A stretch of DNA of 64,000 nt from Acidimicrobiaceae bacterium (GTDB lineage: Bacteria > Actinomycetota > Acidimicrobiia > Acidimicrobiales > Ilumatobacteraceae): NCBI GenBank assembly GCA_016722025.1, contig JADKGZ010000016.1, positions 1 to 64,000 on the forward strand, in the 5' to 3' direction. Under the pieces are notes generated by a model. It saw nothing but the letters and a program-made list of their open reading frames with translations. It was not told where the DNA came from and did not search any database. Shown piece by piece: positions 17,057-25,921 of the stretch (the first letter of the stretch is position 1; each line of letters begins with the position of its first letter). The translations under genes and the position numbers were made by a program.

Positions 17057-18328
17057 GTGCCCGAGTTCCAGACCAGCCCCGGGATGCGCGACATCCTTCC
17101 GCCCGAATCGGCCCGCTGGCGCCGCTTCGTGCACGTCTTCGCGCAACTCGCGCAGGGCGCCGGCTACGGCCAGGTCGTCTCGCCGCTGCTGGAGGACCTT
17201 GGTGTGTTCCAACGCATCGGCGACGCCACCGATGTGGTGACCAAGGAGATGTACGACTTCGTCGACAAAGGTGGCCGCCACGTCGCGTTGCGACCCGAGC
17301 TCACCGCGTCCATCTGCCGGGCGTTCGTGCAGCATCGCCCGCTCACGCCGTGGAAGGTCTGGTACACCGGCTCGCAGTTCCGCTACGAGAAGCCCCAGCG
17401 GGGGCGGTACCGCCAGTTCGACCAGGTGGGCATCGAGGTGCTCGGCGCCGACGACCCCAACCTCGACGTGGAGATCATCGCCCTCGGCTGGGAGTTCTTC
17501 CGTGCCCTCGGGCTGCAGAAGGTGACGCTGCTGCTCAACTCGCTCGGCGAGCCTTCCGACCGCGCGGCTTACGTCGCTGCGCTGAAGGCGTACTTCGAGG
17601 CCAACCTGCAGTCGCTCAGCGAGGAGAGCAAGGTCACGTTGCAGAAGAACCCGCTGCGTGTACTCGACTCGAAGCGCCCCGACGATGCTGCACTCGTGGC
17701 CGCTGCGCCGCAGATCGCCGAGTTCTACAGTGCCGATGCGGCGGCGCACTTCGCGGCGGTGCAGGCCGGCCTCGCGGCCTTGGGCATTCCGTTCACCGTC
17801 GACAGCAAGCTCGTCCGCGGCCTCGACTACTACCGCCACACCACGTTCGAGTACCAGGGCGGCACGCTCGACTCCGCGCAGGACGCACTGGGCGGTGGCG
17901 GTCGCTACGACGGCCTGGTCGAGTCGCTCGGCGGCCCACCGACGGCCGGGATCGGCTTCGCCCTCGGTCTCGAGCGCACGCTGATCGCCTGCGACGACGA
18001 AGGCGTGTTCGCCGCGCCAGCCTCCGAGGTCGATGTGTTCGTGGTCGACACCACCGGCGGCCTGGAGGCGCTGCAGATCACGGCCCAGTTGCGTGCGCTC
18101 GGCCTCAGCGCCGACCGCGCCTTCGAGAACCGCAGCATGAAGAGCCAGATGAAGGGCGCCGACCGCAGCGGCGCCAGCTACGCCGTCATCATCGGCAGCA
18201 ACGAGCTCGATGCCGGTACCGCCGTCGTGCGCCCGCTGCGCGCCGAGCGCGCCCCCGATGGTGAGGGCGTGCAGTTCACCATCCCTCGATCCGATCTCCT
18301 CCAGTACCTTCAGAAAGCCCTCACATGA
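17057..18328 (+). CDS. hisS: Histidyl-tRNA synthetase
   Basis: Class II synthetase charging tRNA-His, 423 residues. GTG 17057 gives the family-typical N-terminus (M)PEFQTSPGMRDILPPES and has TAGCCT 8 bases upstream. TTG 17048, 8 bases behind GGGGGAG (17033-17039), is an alternative that would add three residues. Motif 2 is FRYEKPQRGRYRQFDQVGIE, the HisRS signature is LVRGLDYYRHTTFEY, GGGGRYDGL follows, and motif 3 is GIGFALGLERTL. A C-terminal anticodon domain ends the protein. It overlaps aspS by 4 bases (ATGA), a common hisS-aspS pairing. Confidence 0.94.
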   Translation: MPEFQTSPGMRDILPPESARWRRFVHVFAQLAQGAGYGQVVSPLLEDLGVFQRIGDATDVVTKEMYDFVDKGGRHVALRPELTASICRAFVQHRPLTPWKVWYTGSQFRYEKPQRGRYRQFDQVGIEVLGADDPNLDVEIIALGWEFFRALGLQKVTLLLNSLGEPSDRAAYVAALKAYFEANLQSLSEESKVTLQKNPLRVLDSKRPDDAALVAAAPQIAEFYSADAAAHFAAVQAGLAALGIPFTVDSKLVRGLDYYRHTTFEYQGGTLDSAQDALGGGGRYDGLVESLGGPPTAGIGFALGLERTLIACDDEGVFAAPASEVDVFVVDTTGGLEALQITAQLRALGLSADRAFENRSMKSQMKGADRSGASYAVIIGSNELDAGTAVVRPLRAERAPDGEGVQFTIPRSDLLQYLQKALT

Positions 18329-20069
18329 GTTCCACATCCATGCGTACCCATCAGTGCGGCGAGCTGCGCCCCGAGCACATCGGCCAGCAGGCCACGCTCA
18401 CCGGGTGGGTCGCCACCCGCCGCGAGCACGGCGAGAAGCTGGCCTTCCTCGACATCCGCGACTACACCGGCGTCACCCAGGCTGTGGTCGACAACGCGGT
18501 CGACGTGCGCAGCGAATACGTCGTGCGCGTCACGGGCACGGTCGCTGCCCGCCCGGCGGAGAACGTCAATGACGGTCTGGCCACGGGTGGCATCGAGCTG
18601 CAGGACTGCGTGGTCGAGATCCTCAACATCGCCGAGCCGCCACCGTTCCCCGTGAACGAGCGCGCCGACCAGGTGGCCGAGAACACCCGCCTGCAGTATC
18701 GCTTCATCGACATTCGCCGCGAGCGCATGCAGCGCAACCTGCGCCTGCGCGCAGCGGTGAACAGCGCGATCCGCACGTCGATGGAGAGCCAGGGGTTCGT
18801 CGAGGTCGAGACACCGATGCTCGTGCCCAGCACCCCCGAGGGCGCCCGCGAGTTCATCGTGCCCAGCCGCCAGCAGCCCGGCTCGTTCTACGCCCTGCCG
18901 CAGAGCCCGCAGCTGTTCAAGCAGCTGCTGATGGTGGCCGGCATCGACCGCTACTACCAGATCGCCCGCTGCCTGCGCGACGAAGACCTCCGCGCCGACC
19001 GCCAGTACGAGTTCATGCAGCTCGACGCGGAGATGAGCTTCGTCGACCAGGACGACGTGCACACGGCCATCGGCGCGGCCGTGCTCGCCGCCGCCGAGGC
19101 TGCCGGCAAGGACACCGGCGGCGAGATCGTGAAGATCACGTGGCACGAGGCGATGAACCGCTTCGGCAGCGACAAGCCCGACCTGCGCTTCGGCATGGAG
19201 CTCACCGAGCTCACCGCCGTGTTCGCTGCCACCGAGTTCAAAGCGTTCGCCGGCGCACACGCGATCAAGGGCGTCAACGCCGCCGGCAAGGCCGACGAGT
19301 ACGGCCGCAACAAGCTCGATGGCATGACCGACAAGGCCAAGAAGATGGGCGCCAAGGGCCTGGTGTGGTTGAAGGTGGCTGCCGACGGCGCACTCGAGTC
19401 ACCGGTGGCGAAGTTCCTCAGCGAGAGCGAGCAAGCAGCGCTGAAGGAGGCCCTTGCGGCTCAACCCGGAGACCTGTTGCTGATCGTCGCCGACGAGTGG
19501 GCCACCGCCTGCGAGGTGCTCGGCACCTGCGCTGCGACCTCGGCCGCCCGCCTGTCTTCGAGGGGCCGTATCGCTACCTGTGGGTCGTCGACTTCCCGAT
19601 GTTCGTCGGCGTCGATGCCATCAGCGGTCGCCCCATCCCGGCGCATCACCCATTCACCCAGCCGCACCCCGACGACCTGCACATGCTCGAAACCGACCCG
19701 ATGGCCGTGCGCAGCCAGGCGTACGACCTCGTGCTCAACGGCTGGGAGCTCGGCTCCGGCTCGATCCGTATCCACCAGCACGAGCTGCAGGCGCGCATCT
19801 TCACCATCCTGGGCATCAGCGACGAAGAGGCGCAGAAGAAGTTCGGCTTCTTCCTCAACCCGTTCCGCTTCGGTGCCCCGCCGCACGGTGGCTTCGCCTT
19901 CGGTGTCGACCGGCTGGTGGCCATCCTCGCCGGTGAGGAGAACATCCGTGAGGTCATCGCCTTCCCGAAGACCCAGTCGGGCATGGACCCGATGACCAAC
20001 GCACCCACGCCCGTCGCGCAGAAGCAGCTCGACGAGCTGGGCATCCGCGTGCTGCCGCCCAAGGCCTGA
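18325..20069 (+). CDS. aspS: Aspartyl-tRNA synthetase, probably non-discriminating (one frameshift)
   Basis: Class II synthetase. The anticodon OB domain starts at TLTGWVATRREHGEKLAFLD. The His in REHG occupies the position that is His in non-discriminating AspRS (for example mycobacterial) and Leu in E. coli, so it may also make Asp-tRNA-Asn. Motif 2 is QIARCLRDEDLRADRQYEFM; the bacterial insertion domain lies in between. The frame breaks at GGCACCTGCGC (about 19525), where one C of CCC is missing from GTLRCDLGRPPVFEG. Motif 3 is GFAFGVDRLVAIL. Corrected length is about 581 residues. Confidence 0.92.
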
Positions 20070-20106
20070 CGCCCAGGCTCCATCGGCCGGCAGCGGCCCG
20101 CGACTT

Positions 20107-20134
20107 CCTCCTCATCAACACGCGGTGGAGGAGG
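20107..20134 (+). terminator. Possible weak terminator after aspS
   Basis: CCTCCTC (20107-20113) can pair with GAGGAGG (20128-20134) across a 14-base loop, 38 bases past the aspS stop. The stem is short and there is no T tract. Confidence 0.3.
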
Positions 20135-20155
20135 GGAGCGGCGACCGGGAGGCGG

Positions 20156-20161
20156 TACGGT
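20156..20161 (+). promoter_or_regulatory. -10 element TACGGT before the Nudix gene
   Basis: TACGGT ends 7 bases before GTG 20169 and supports that start codon. Confidence 0.45.
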
Positions 20162-20168
20162 TCGACGG

Positions 20169-20621
20169 GTGGCGAGCGCTCACTTCCGTGCCGGTGTCGT
20201 GATCGTCGTGCGCTCGCCCGACCTCACGCACGTGCTGGCGTTCGAGCGAGCCGACGCGGCGGGCAGCTGGCAGCTTCCACAGGGCGGCCTGAAGGCCGGC
20301 GAGGCGCCGATCGAGGGCGCTTGGCGTGAGCTGCTCGAGGAGACCGGGTTGGGTGAGGTCGACGTGGTGGCACGCGCCGAGTTCCCGGAGTGGCTCGCCT
20401 ACGAGTGGCCCGACGAGCTGAAGGGGCTCAAGGGTGGCCTTGCGCACCGAATCGGCCAGGTGCAGCGATGGTTCCTCTTCGACGCCTTGTCGCCCGACAT
20501 CGTGCCGACGCCCGACGGCAGCGAGTTCGTGGCGTGGCAGTGGGTCGAGCCGCAGTGGCTGGTGAACCACGTCGTGGAGTGGCGGCGCGGGCCGTACGAG
20601 AGAGTGCTGGGCACCCTCTGA
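20169..20621 (+). CDS. Nudix hydrolase, RppH-like
   Basis: Protein of 150 residues with a complete Nudix box: GGLKAGEAPIEGAWRELLEE followed by TGL. The preceding SWQLPQGG and the later QVQRWFLFDAL and EFVAWQWVE match the RppH/NudH (RNA pyrophosphohydrolase, dinucleoside polyphosphatase) group better than MutT or ADP-ribose types. If so, it removes pyrophosphate from mRNA 5' ends or cleaves Ap4A-like nucleotides. It is followed, after 27 bases, by rarA. Substrate assignment is an inference from motif flanks. Confidence 0.75.
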   Translation: MASAHFRAGVVIVVRSPDLTHVLAFERADAAGSWQLPQGGLKAGEAPIEGAWRELLEETGLGEVDVVARAEFPEWLAYEWPDELKGLKGGLAHRIGQVQRWFLFDALSPDIVPTPDGSEFVAWQWVEPQWLVNHVVEWRRGPYERVLGTL

Positions 20622-20635
20622 GGGGTGCGCTCCGC

Positions 20636-20641
20636 TACCGT
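20636..20641 (+). promoter_or_regulatory. -10 element TACCGT before rarA
   Basis: TACCGT ends 7 bases before GTG 20649 and favours that start over the GTG at 20625, which lies upstream of it. Confidence 0.45.
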
Positions 20642-20648
20642 CGACAAC

Positions 20649-21941
20649 GTGTCCGACCTGTTCAGCTCCGCAGCCGAAGACCGCCTGCGCGCCCAGGCAC
20701 CACTGGCGGCTCGTCTGCGCCCGCGCACGCTCGACGATGTCGTCGGCCAGGCGCACCTGGTCGGCCCCAACAAGCCGCTGCGCCGGCTGGTCGAGCAGGA
20801 TCGGCTCACCAGCGCCATCTTCTGGGGCCCACCCGGCACCGGCAAGACCACGCTGGCGCTAGCCGTTGCCGGCACCACCAAGCGCGCGTTCGAGCAGCTC
20901 AGCGCAGTCGCTGCGGGTGTGAAGGACGTGCGCGAGGTGATCGAGCGAGCTCGCCACCGGCTCGGTGAGCACGGCCGCGGCACCATCTTGTTCCTCGACG
21001 AGATCCATCGCTTCTCCAAGGCCCAGCAGGACGCACTGCTGCCCGCCGTGGAGGACGGCACGCTCACGCTCATCGGCGCCACCACCGAGAATCCGTTCTT
21101 CGAGGTGAACGCACCGTTGCGCAGTCGCAGCACGCTCTTCCGCCTCGAGCCCCTCGGGCGTGCCGACATCGAGATCCTGATCCAACGCGGTCTGGAGGCC
21201 GAAGGTCGCACCGCCACCGCGGAGGCCGTGACCTACCTGGCCGACCGCGCCGGCGGTGATGGCCGCCAGGTGCTGACAGCGCTGGAAGTTGCCGTTGCAC
21301 TGGCACACCCCGGTGACGTGCAGTTGCCTCACGTCGAGTCCGCACTCGGCACCAGTGCCCTGCGCTACGGGCGCGACGATCACTACGACGTGGTGAGCGC
21401 CTTCATCAAGAGCATGCGCGGCAGCGATGCGCAGGCCACCGTGTACTACTTGGCGCGCATGCTGGAAGCGGGGGAAGACGCGAGGTTCATCGCTCGTCGG
21501 ATGATCATCTTCGCCAGCGAAGACGTCGGCATGGCAGACCCGATGAGCCTGCAGGTGGCCGTCGCCGCCGCGCATGCGCTCGAACACGTCGGCCTGCCCG
21601 AGGCGCAGCTCAACCTCAGCCAAGCGGCCATCCATCTGGCCACCGCACCCAAGAGCAACCGGGCGGCCCTGGCCATCTGGAACGCGCGCGCCGACGTGCA
21701 GGCCGGCGCCGTGGGGGAGGTGCCTGCACACCTGCGCGACGCGCACTACCAAGGTGCGAAGAGCCTCGGTCACGGGGTGGGCTACGACTACCCTCATGAT
21801 CACCCCGAGGGGCATGTGGCGCAGCAGTACCTGCCAACCGAACAGATCGACAAGCGCTACTACGAGCCGACGCATCACGGTGCCGAGGCCGCAGTGGCCC
21901 AGCGCATGGAGAAGCGACAGCAGATGGACGGCAACCGATGA
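20649..21941 (+). CDS. rarA: Replication-associated recombination protein A (AAA ATPase)
   Basis: Clamp-loader-like ATPase of the RarA/MgsA/WRNIP1 family acting at stalled replication forks; 430 residues. The N-terminus (M)SDLFSSAAEDRLRAQAPLAA, PRTLDDVVGQAHLVG, Walker A FWGPPGTGKTT, Walker B TILFLDEIHRFSKAQQDALL and sensor 1 LIGATTENPFFEV are all present, followed by the tetramerisation domain with HYDVVSAFIKSMRGSD and ARFIARRMIIFASEDVG. The stop overlaps the next start (ATGA). Confidence 0.93.
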   Translation: MSDLFSSAAEDRLRAQAPLAARLRPRTLDDVVGQAHLVGPNKPLRRLVEQDRLTSAIFWGPPGTGKTTLALAVAGTTKRAFEQLSAVAAGVKDVREVIERARHRLGEHGRGTILFLDEIHRFSKAQQDALLPAVEDGTLTLIGATTENPFFEVNAPLRSRSTLFRLEPLGRADIEILIQRGLEAEGRTATAEAVTYLADRAGGDGRQVLTALEVAVALAHPGDVQLPHVESALGTSALRYGRDDHYDVVSAFIKSMRGSDAQATVYYLARMLEAGEDARFIARRMIIFASEDVGMADPMSLQVAVAAAHALEHVGLPEAQLNLSQAAIHLATAPKSNRAALAIWNARADVQAGAVGEVPAHLRDAHYQGAKSLGHGVGYDYPHDHPEGHVAQQYLPTEQIDKRYYEPTHHGAEAAVAQRMEKRQQMDGNR

Positions 21942-22327
21942 CGGCAGGTGAACTGGCCGTTGTGTTGGCGGCACTGCTGTGCTGCATCGGCTTCGCGGCG
22001 CTGGTCGTGGTGCTGATGCGAGTGCTCGATTCGTTGAAGGCGTTGCGCGGCGAGGTCGAGTCACTGCGCTGCGAGACCAGGCCCCTGCTGCGCGAGCTCA
22101 GCTCCTCCACCGCCGATGCCAAAGCTGCGATGGAGGAGGCCCGCCACGACCTCGACCGGTTCGATCGGGTGCTCGGCTCCGCGGAGGCCATCAGCGGTGC
22201 GGTGGCCGGCGGCAGCCGCATCGCTCGCGCGGCGCTGTCGGCGCCCGTCATCAAGACCGTCGCCATCGGCACCGGCACCCGGCGTGCAGTGCGGCGACTC
22301 GGCCGCAAGGAGAAGAAGATCGCATGA
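21938..22327 (+). CDS. Small membrane-anchored coiled-coil protein (DUF948-like)
   Basis: A 129-residue protein with one N-terminal transmembrane helix (residues about 6-28, LAVVLAALLCCIGFAALVVV), then a predicted coiled coil rich in Leu, Glu and Arg (SLKALRGEVESLRCETRPLL), and a basic tail RRAVRRLGRKEKKIA. In other actinobacteria a DUF948 protein and a DUF6167-like protein sit between rarA and alaS; the size and order here match that pair, but alaS is not present. It overlaps both neighbours by 4 bases, so it belongs to the rarA operon. Function is unknown. Confidence 0.72.
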   Translation: MTAGELAVVLAALLCCIGFAALVVVLMRVLDSLKALRGEVESLRCETRPLLRELSSSTADAKAAMEEARHDLDRFDRVLGSAEAISGAVAGGSRIARAALSAPVIKTVAIGTGTRRAVRRLGRKEKKIA

Positions 22328-22677
22328 TGAAGCGACTGACGTGGTTCTTGGGTGGCGCCGCAGCCGGCATCGCCGGCGCGAGCGTGGCGAAGAAGAAGGT
22401 GAAGGCCGCGGCGGCCGAGCTTGCTCCCTCCAACATCGCCCGCAAGACCACCGACCGGGTTCGCGATGCGGTGCAGGAAGGCAAGCGAGCGATGCGTGCC
22501 AAGGAAGCCGAGATGCGGGCCCGACTCGACGGCCGCTCGGGCACCCTTGCCGACGACCTGGCGGAAGGCGACACGGTGCTGGTCGACGGGCAGCCGGTCG
22601 AGCCCGGCCAGGTGATCGTGCTCAAGCAGGTGCGCGATCGCAACGAGGCCTCCGGTCGCTCACGCCGGCGTGCATGA
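22324..22677 (+). CDS. Small protein with N-terminal hydrophobic segment (DUF6167-like)
   Basis: A 117-residue protein starting MMKRLTWFLGGAAAGIAGAS, a short Gly/Ala-rich membrane or amphipathic segment, followed by a Lys/Arg/Ala helical region (DRVRDAVQEGKRAMRAKEAE) and a small C-terminal part ending SGRSRRRA. It overlaps the upstream gene (ATGATGA) and its TGA overlaps the glcD start (ATGA). Co-translation with the preceding protein suggests a joint membrane-associated role; nothing more can be read. Confidence 0.68.
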   Translation: MMKRLTWFLGGAAAGIAGASVAKKKVKAAAAELAPSNIARKTTDRVRDAVQEGKRAMRAKEAEMRARLDGRSGTLADDLAEGDTVLVDGQPVEPGQVIVLKQVRDRNEASGRSRRRA

Positions 22678-24095
22678 ACGCCGCGCTCGTCGCCGACCTG
22701 ACGGCTGCGCTCTCCGCTGATCGGGTACGCACCGGCACCACCGAGCTTGGCTTGTACGGGCGCGACGCCTCCAACTTCCCGGGCTCGGCCGGGGTCGTCT
22801 GCTTTCCACTCACCACCGCCGAGGTGCAGGCAGCCGTCGTCGCCGCCGTGCGTCACGGCGTGCCGTTCGTCGCCCGCGGTTCGGGCACCGGCTTGGCCGG
22901 TGGCGCCACGCCGCTCGATCATGCGCTGGTGATCGCGCTCACCAAGATGGACGCGGTGTTGTCGGTGGATCCGGTCAACCGCTTCGCCTGGGTGGAGCCA
23001 GGGGTGCTGAACCTGGATCTCACCCGGCAGGTCACGAAGTACGGGCTGCACTTCGCGCCCGACCCCAGCAGCCAACAGAGCTGCAGCATCGGTGGCAACG
23101 TCGCCAACAACTCGGGCGGGCCGCACTGCCTCAGCGATGGTGTCACCGCGTCGCACGTGCTGGCGATGGAGGTTGTGCTCAGCGACGGGTCGGTGGTCGT
23201 ACTGGGTGGCGACGAGCCCGAGCCCGCCGGCCTCGACCTGCGTGGCGCATTCGTGGGCAGTGAGGGGATGTTCGGCATCGCCACCAAGGTGTGCGTGCGC
23301 CTCACGCAGAACGCTCCAGCAGTGCGCACGATGCTGATGGACTTCGAAACGGTGGAAGCCGGTGCCCAGACGGTGAGCGCGATCATCGCTGCCGGCATGG
23401 TGCCGGCGGCGTTGGAGATGATGGACCAGCTGTGCGTGCAGGCGGTAGAGGCGTACATCCACGCCGGGCTGCCCGTCGATGCCGCCGCCGTGCTGCTGGT
23501 GGAGGTGGCCGGGTTGCCGCATGGTCTGGAGGCCGACGTCGCCCGCATCGTCGAGATCGGCATGGCTCACGGTGCCGGCACGGTGCGCATCGCACAGGAC
23601 GAGGCCGAGCGGGCGTTGCTGTGGAAGGGTCGTAAGACGGCGTTCGGCGCCATCGCCCGCATCAAGCCGAACTACTACTTGCACGACACCGTCGTGCCCC
23701 GGCGGATGTTGCCGGAGGTGCTGCGCCAGGTGTATGCCATCTGTCGCCGCCACGACCTGCTGGTGATGAACGTGTTCCACGCCGGCGACGGCAACCTCCA
23801 CCCGCTGCTGGTGTTCGACAAGCGCGAACCGGGTGTGATGGAACGCGTGCACGCCGCCGGCGAGGAGATCGTGCGTGCATCAGTCGCGGCCGGCGGCGTG
23901 CTCAGCGGCGAGCACGGCATCGGCATCGAGAAGCGCGACTTCATGCCGCTCATGTTCGGCCCGGCCGACCTTGCCGCGCAGGCGGCCATGCGCGCTGCGT
24001 TCGACCCCAGCGGCCTGGCCAACCCGTTCAAGGTGCTTCCCTCGCCAGGCGCGTGCGGCGACGTGCAGCACGTGCCCGCGGGGGCCTGGGTGTGA
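22674..24095 (+). CDS. glcD: Glycolate oxidase, FAD-binding subunit GlcD
   Basis: Oxidises glycolate (or D-lactate) to the 2-oxo acid, passing electrons to the GlcE/GlcF subunits. The 473-residue protein has an FAD_binding_4 domain (PFVARGSGTGLAGGATPLDH, SSQQSCSIGGNVANNSGGPH, VGSEGMFGIATKV) and the FAD-oxidase C-terminal domain with VMNVFHAGDGNLHPLLVFDK and VLSGEHGIGIEKRDFM, whose His residues are the flavin-site ligands. The start overlaps the small upstream gene and the stop overlaps glcE. D-lactate dehydrogenase activity cannot be excluded from sequence. Confidence 0.9.
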   Translation: MNAALVADLTAALSADRVRTGTTELGLYGRDASNFPGSAGVVCFPLTTAEVQAAVVAAVRHGVPFVARGSGTGLAGGATPLDHALVIALTKMDAVLSVDPVNRFAWVEPGVLNLDLTRQVTKYGLHFAPDPSSQQSCSIGGNVANNSGGPHCLSDGVTASHVLAMEVVLSDGSVVVLGGDEPEPAGLDLRGAFVGSEGMFGIATKVCVRLTQNAPAVRTMLMDFETVEAGAQTVSAIIAAGMVPAALEMMDQLCVQAVEAYIHAGLPVDAAAVLLVEVAGLPHGLEADVARIVEIGMAHGAGTVRIAQDEAERALLWKGRKTAFGAIARIKPNYYLHDTVVPRRMLPEVLRQVYAICRRHDLLVMNVFHAGDGNLHPLLVFDKREPGVMERVHAAGEEIVRASVAAGGVLSGEHGIGIEKRDFMPLMFGPADLAAQAAMRAAFDPSGLANPFKVLPSPGACGDVQHVPAGAWV

Positions 24096-24952
24096 TGGAT
24101 CTCACTGAGTTCGCGGCGGCCGTGGGCGGCGAGGGTCCGGTCACGATCAGCGGGCTCGGCACGCGCGGCGGACCGGTCGCCGGTGTGCGCTGCGTGCACG
24201 CGCCTGCAGGCATCGAATGGGTGCAGGCCGACGAGATGATCGTCAGCTGCGGCGCCGGTACGCGGGTCGACGAGCTCGTGGCGGCACTGGCCGCGCACCA
24301 TCAGACCGTTGCGCTGCCTGCCGGTGGCACCGTCGGTGGGGCCCTGTCAGTGGGGCATGGCGATGTGCGCCGGCTCGGCTACGGGCCGGTGCGCGACGTG
24401 CTGTTGCAGGCCCGCTACGTCTCGGCCGCCGGCGAGCTGGTGAAGGCGGGTGGCCCGACGGTGAAGAACGTGAGCGGTTTCGATCTCTGCCGGTTGCTGG
24501 TGGGCTCTCGTGGAACGCTCGGCTTCCTGGGCGATGTCATCCTGCGCACTCGACCGTTGCCGCAGACCTCGCAGTGGTTCACCTGTTCGGCCGGTGATCC
24601 GTTCGACGTGTTCACGAAGCTCTACAAGCCGATCAGCGTGCTGTGGAACGGCAGCCAGCTGTGGGCGCTGCTGGAAGGTCACCCTCGCGACGTCGCCGAG
24701 CAGGCCGCCGCCGCGGGCCTCCGTGCGGGCTCCGGGCCTCCGGCGCTGCCCGTGGGCAGCCGGCGCAGCGTGGCACCATCGACGATTGCATCGCTGACCG
24801 GCGATTTCGTCGCCGAGGTCGGCGTGGGCATCGTGCACCATGTCGACCCATGGCTGCGGCCCGTGGGCGACGACCGCGCGGCGACGTTGGCGATCGCGAT
24901 CCGCGACCAGTTCGACCCCGGACGCCGCCTCAACCCGGGCCTCGATGTCTGA
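24095..24952 (+). CDS. glcE: Glycolate oxidase subunit GlcE-like FAD-binding protein
   Basis: 285-residue FAD-binding protein that begins one base inside the glcD stop codon (TGATG). Motifs are VQADEMIVSCGAGTRVDELV, TVALPAGGTVGGALSVGHGD, GGPTVKNVSGFDLCRLLVGS and GTLGFLGDVILRTRP, all typical of GlcE, the shorter flavin subunit that lacks the metal-type C-terminal domain of GlcD. The C-terminus, FDPGRRLNPGL, matches the family. It stops 4 bases inside the following kinase-fold gene. Confidence 0.87.
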   Translation: MDLTEFAAAVGGEGPVTISGLGTRGGPVAGVRCVHAPAGIEWVQADEMIVSCGAGTRVDELVAALAAHHQTVALPAGGTVGGALSVGHGDVRRLGYGPVRDVLLQARYVSAAGELVKAGGPTVKNVSGFDLCRLLVGSRGTLGFLGDVILRTRPLPQTSQWFTCSAGDPFDVFTKLYKPISVLWNGSQLWALLEGHPRDVAEQAAAAGLRAGSGPPALPVGSRRSVAPSTIASLTGDFVAEVGVGIVHHVDPWLRPVGDDRAATLAIAIRDQFDPGRRLNPGLDV

Positions 24953-25841
24953 CGACCTGCCCTACGTCATCCAGCCACCTGCCGACGCCGGCTTGGCGGC
25001 CGCGGCGGCCGCCGAGGCGGCCGCGAGGTGGGGGCTGCCTTCGCCGCAGCACCTGCGCACGGGCATGAACGCGCTCTTCGCTACCGGTGAGGAAGTGATC
25101 CTGCGGGTCTGCCACCCGACGGCGCCGGCGAGCCAGGCGTTGTGGCTCGCCGACCGGTTGCGCGAGCGCGGGCTCCGAGTGCCGCGGTTCGTACGGCCGG
25201 CTGCTCTCGAGGCGCACGGCCTCACCGTGTTCGCCGTCGAACGGCTACATCCGGTGGGCGAGATCGACTGGCGCGAAGTCGGCTCCATGATCCGGTCGGT
25301 GCACGAGTGGCCCGCCTTCGAGGTGCGTGGCCGGTACCCGCTGCCGCGGTGCGACAGCTTCCCGTGGTGGGATGCAGCTGCTGCACTGACCGACGTGAGC
25401 GACCTCCTCGACGACCCCGCACGGGCGGGCCTGGAAGCTGCGATCGGGCAACACGGTGGCTGGCGCCAGCGGGTTGCGGCCCGGGTGGTGTGCCACGGTG
25501 ACGTGCACCCCGGCAACGTGCTGCAGACCGCCGACGGCGCGGTGCTGCTCGACTGGGATCTCACCTGTCATGGCCCCGCCGCGTGGGACCATGCCACCGT
25601 GATGACATGGCCACGCCGCTGGGGCGGCGAGCCGACGATGTACACGCGCTTCGCCGAGGGTTACGGCGCCTCGCTGGAAGGTGATGCGCTGGCGGAGTCG
25701 TTGGCGACCATGCGCAACGTGGTCGCCACGCTGATGCGCGTGCGCGCCGGCCGCACCGACCCGGCCGCCGCCGCAGAAGCCCAGCGCCGCCTGCGCTACT
25801 GGCGTGGCGACACCGACGCCCCGCAGTGGACGGCGCAGTAG
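24945..25841 (+). CDS. Aminoglycoside phosphotransferase-fold kinase of unknown substrate
   Basis: 298-residue protein of the APH/choline kinase fold. The catalytic loop VVCHGDVHPGNVLQ and the metal-binding LLDWDLTCHGPAAWDHA are intact; the nucleotide-binding Lys region is less clear (EEVILRVCHPT has Arg where Lys is common). It overlaps glcE by 8 bases, so it is translated with the glycolate oxidase genes. Members of this fold phosphorylate small hydroxyl compounds; the link to glycolate metabolism is only by position. Confidence 0.75.
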   Translation: MSDDLPYVIQPPADAGLAAAAAAEAAARWGLPSPQHLRTGMNALFATGEEVILRVCHPTAPASQALWLADRLRERGLRVPRFVRPAALEAHGLTVFAVERLHPVGEIDWREVGSMIRSVHEWPAFEVRGRYPLPRCDSFPWWDAAAALTDVSDLLDDPARAGLEAAIGQHGGWRQRVAARVVCHGDVHPGNVLQTADGAVLLDWDLTCHGPAAWDHATVMTWPRRWGGEPTMYTRFAEGYGASLEGDALAESLATMRNVVATLMRVRAGRTDPAAAAEAQRRLRYWRGDTDAPQWTAQ

Positions 25842-25909
25842 CCGCCCTGCACCGACCGAAGCCATGCCTGCTTGTCGTCGGCCCGACAACCAGCCGCGAC
25901 CACCGCAGG

Positions 25910-25915
25910 TACTGT
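25910..25915 (+). promoter_or_regulatory. -10 element TACTGT before the MBL-fold gene
   Basis: TACTGT ends 6 bases before ATG 25922. Confidence 0.45.
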
Positions 25916-25921
25916 GCGTCC

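Noticed and set aside
24945..25841. Aminoglycoside resistance gene
   Set aside because: Only the general kinase fold is shared. It overlaps glycolate oxidase genes and shows no sign of transfer.
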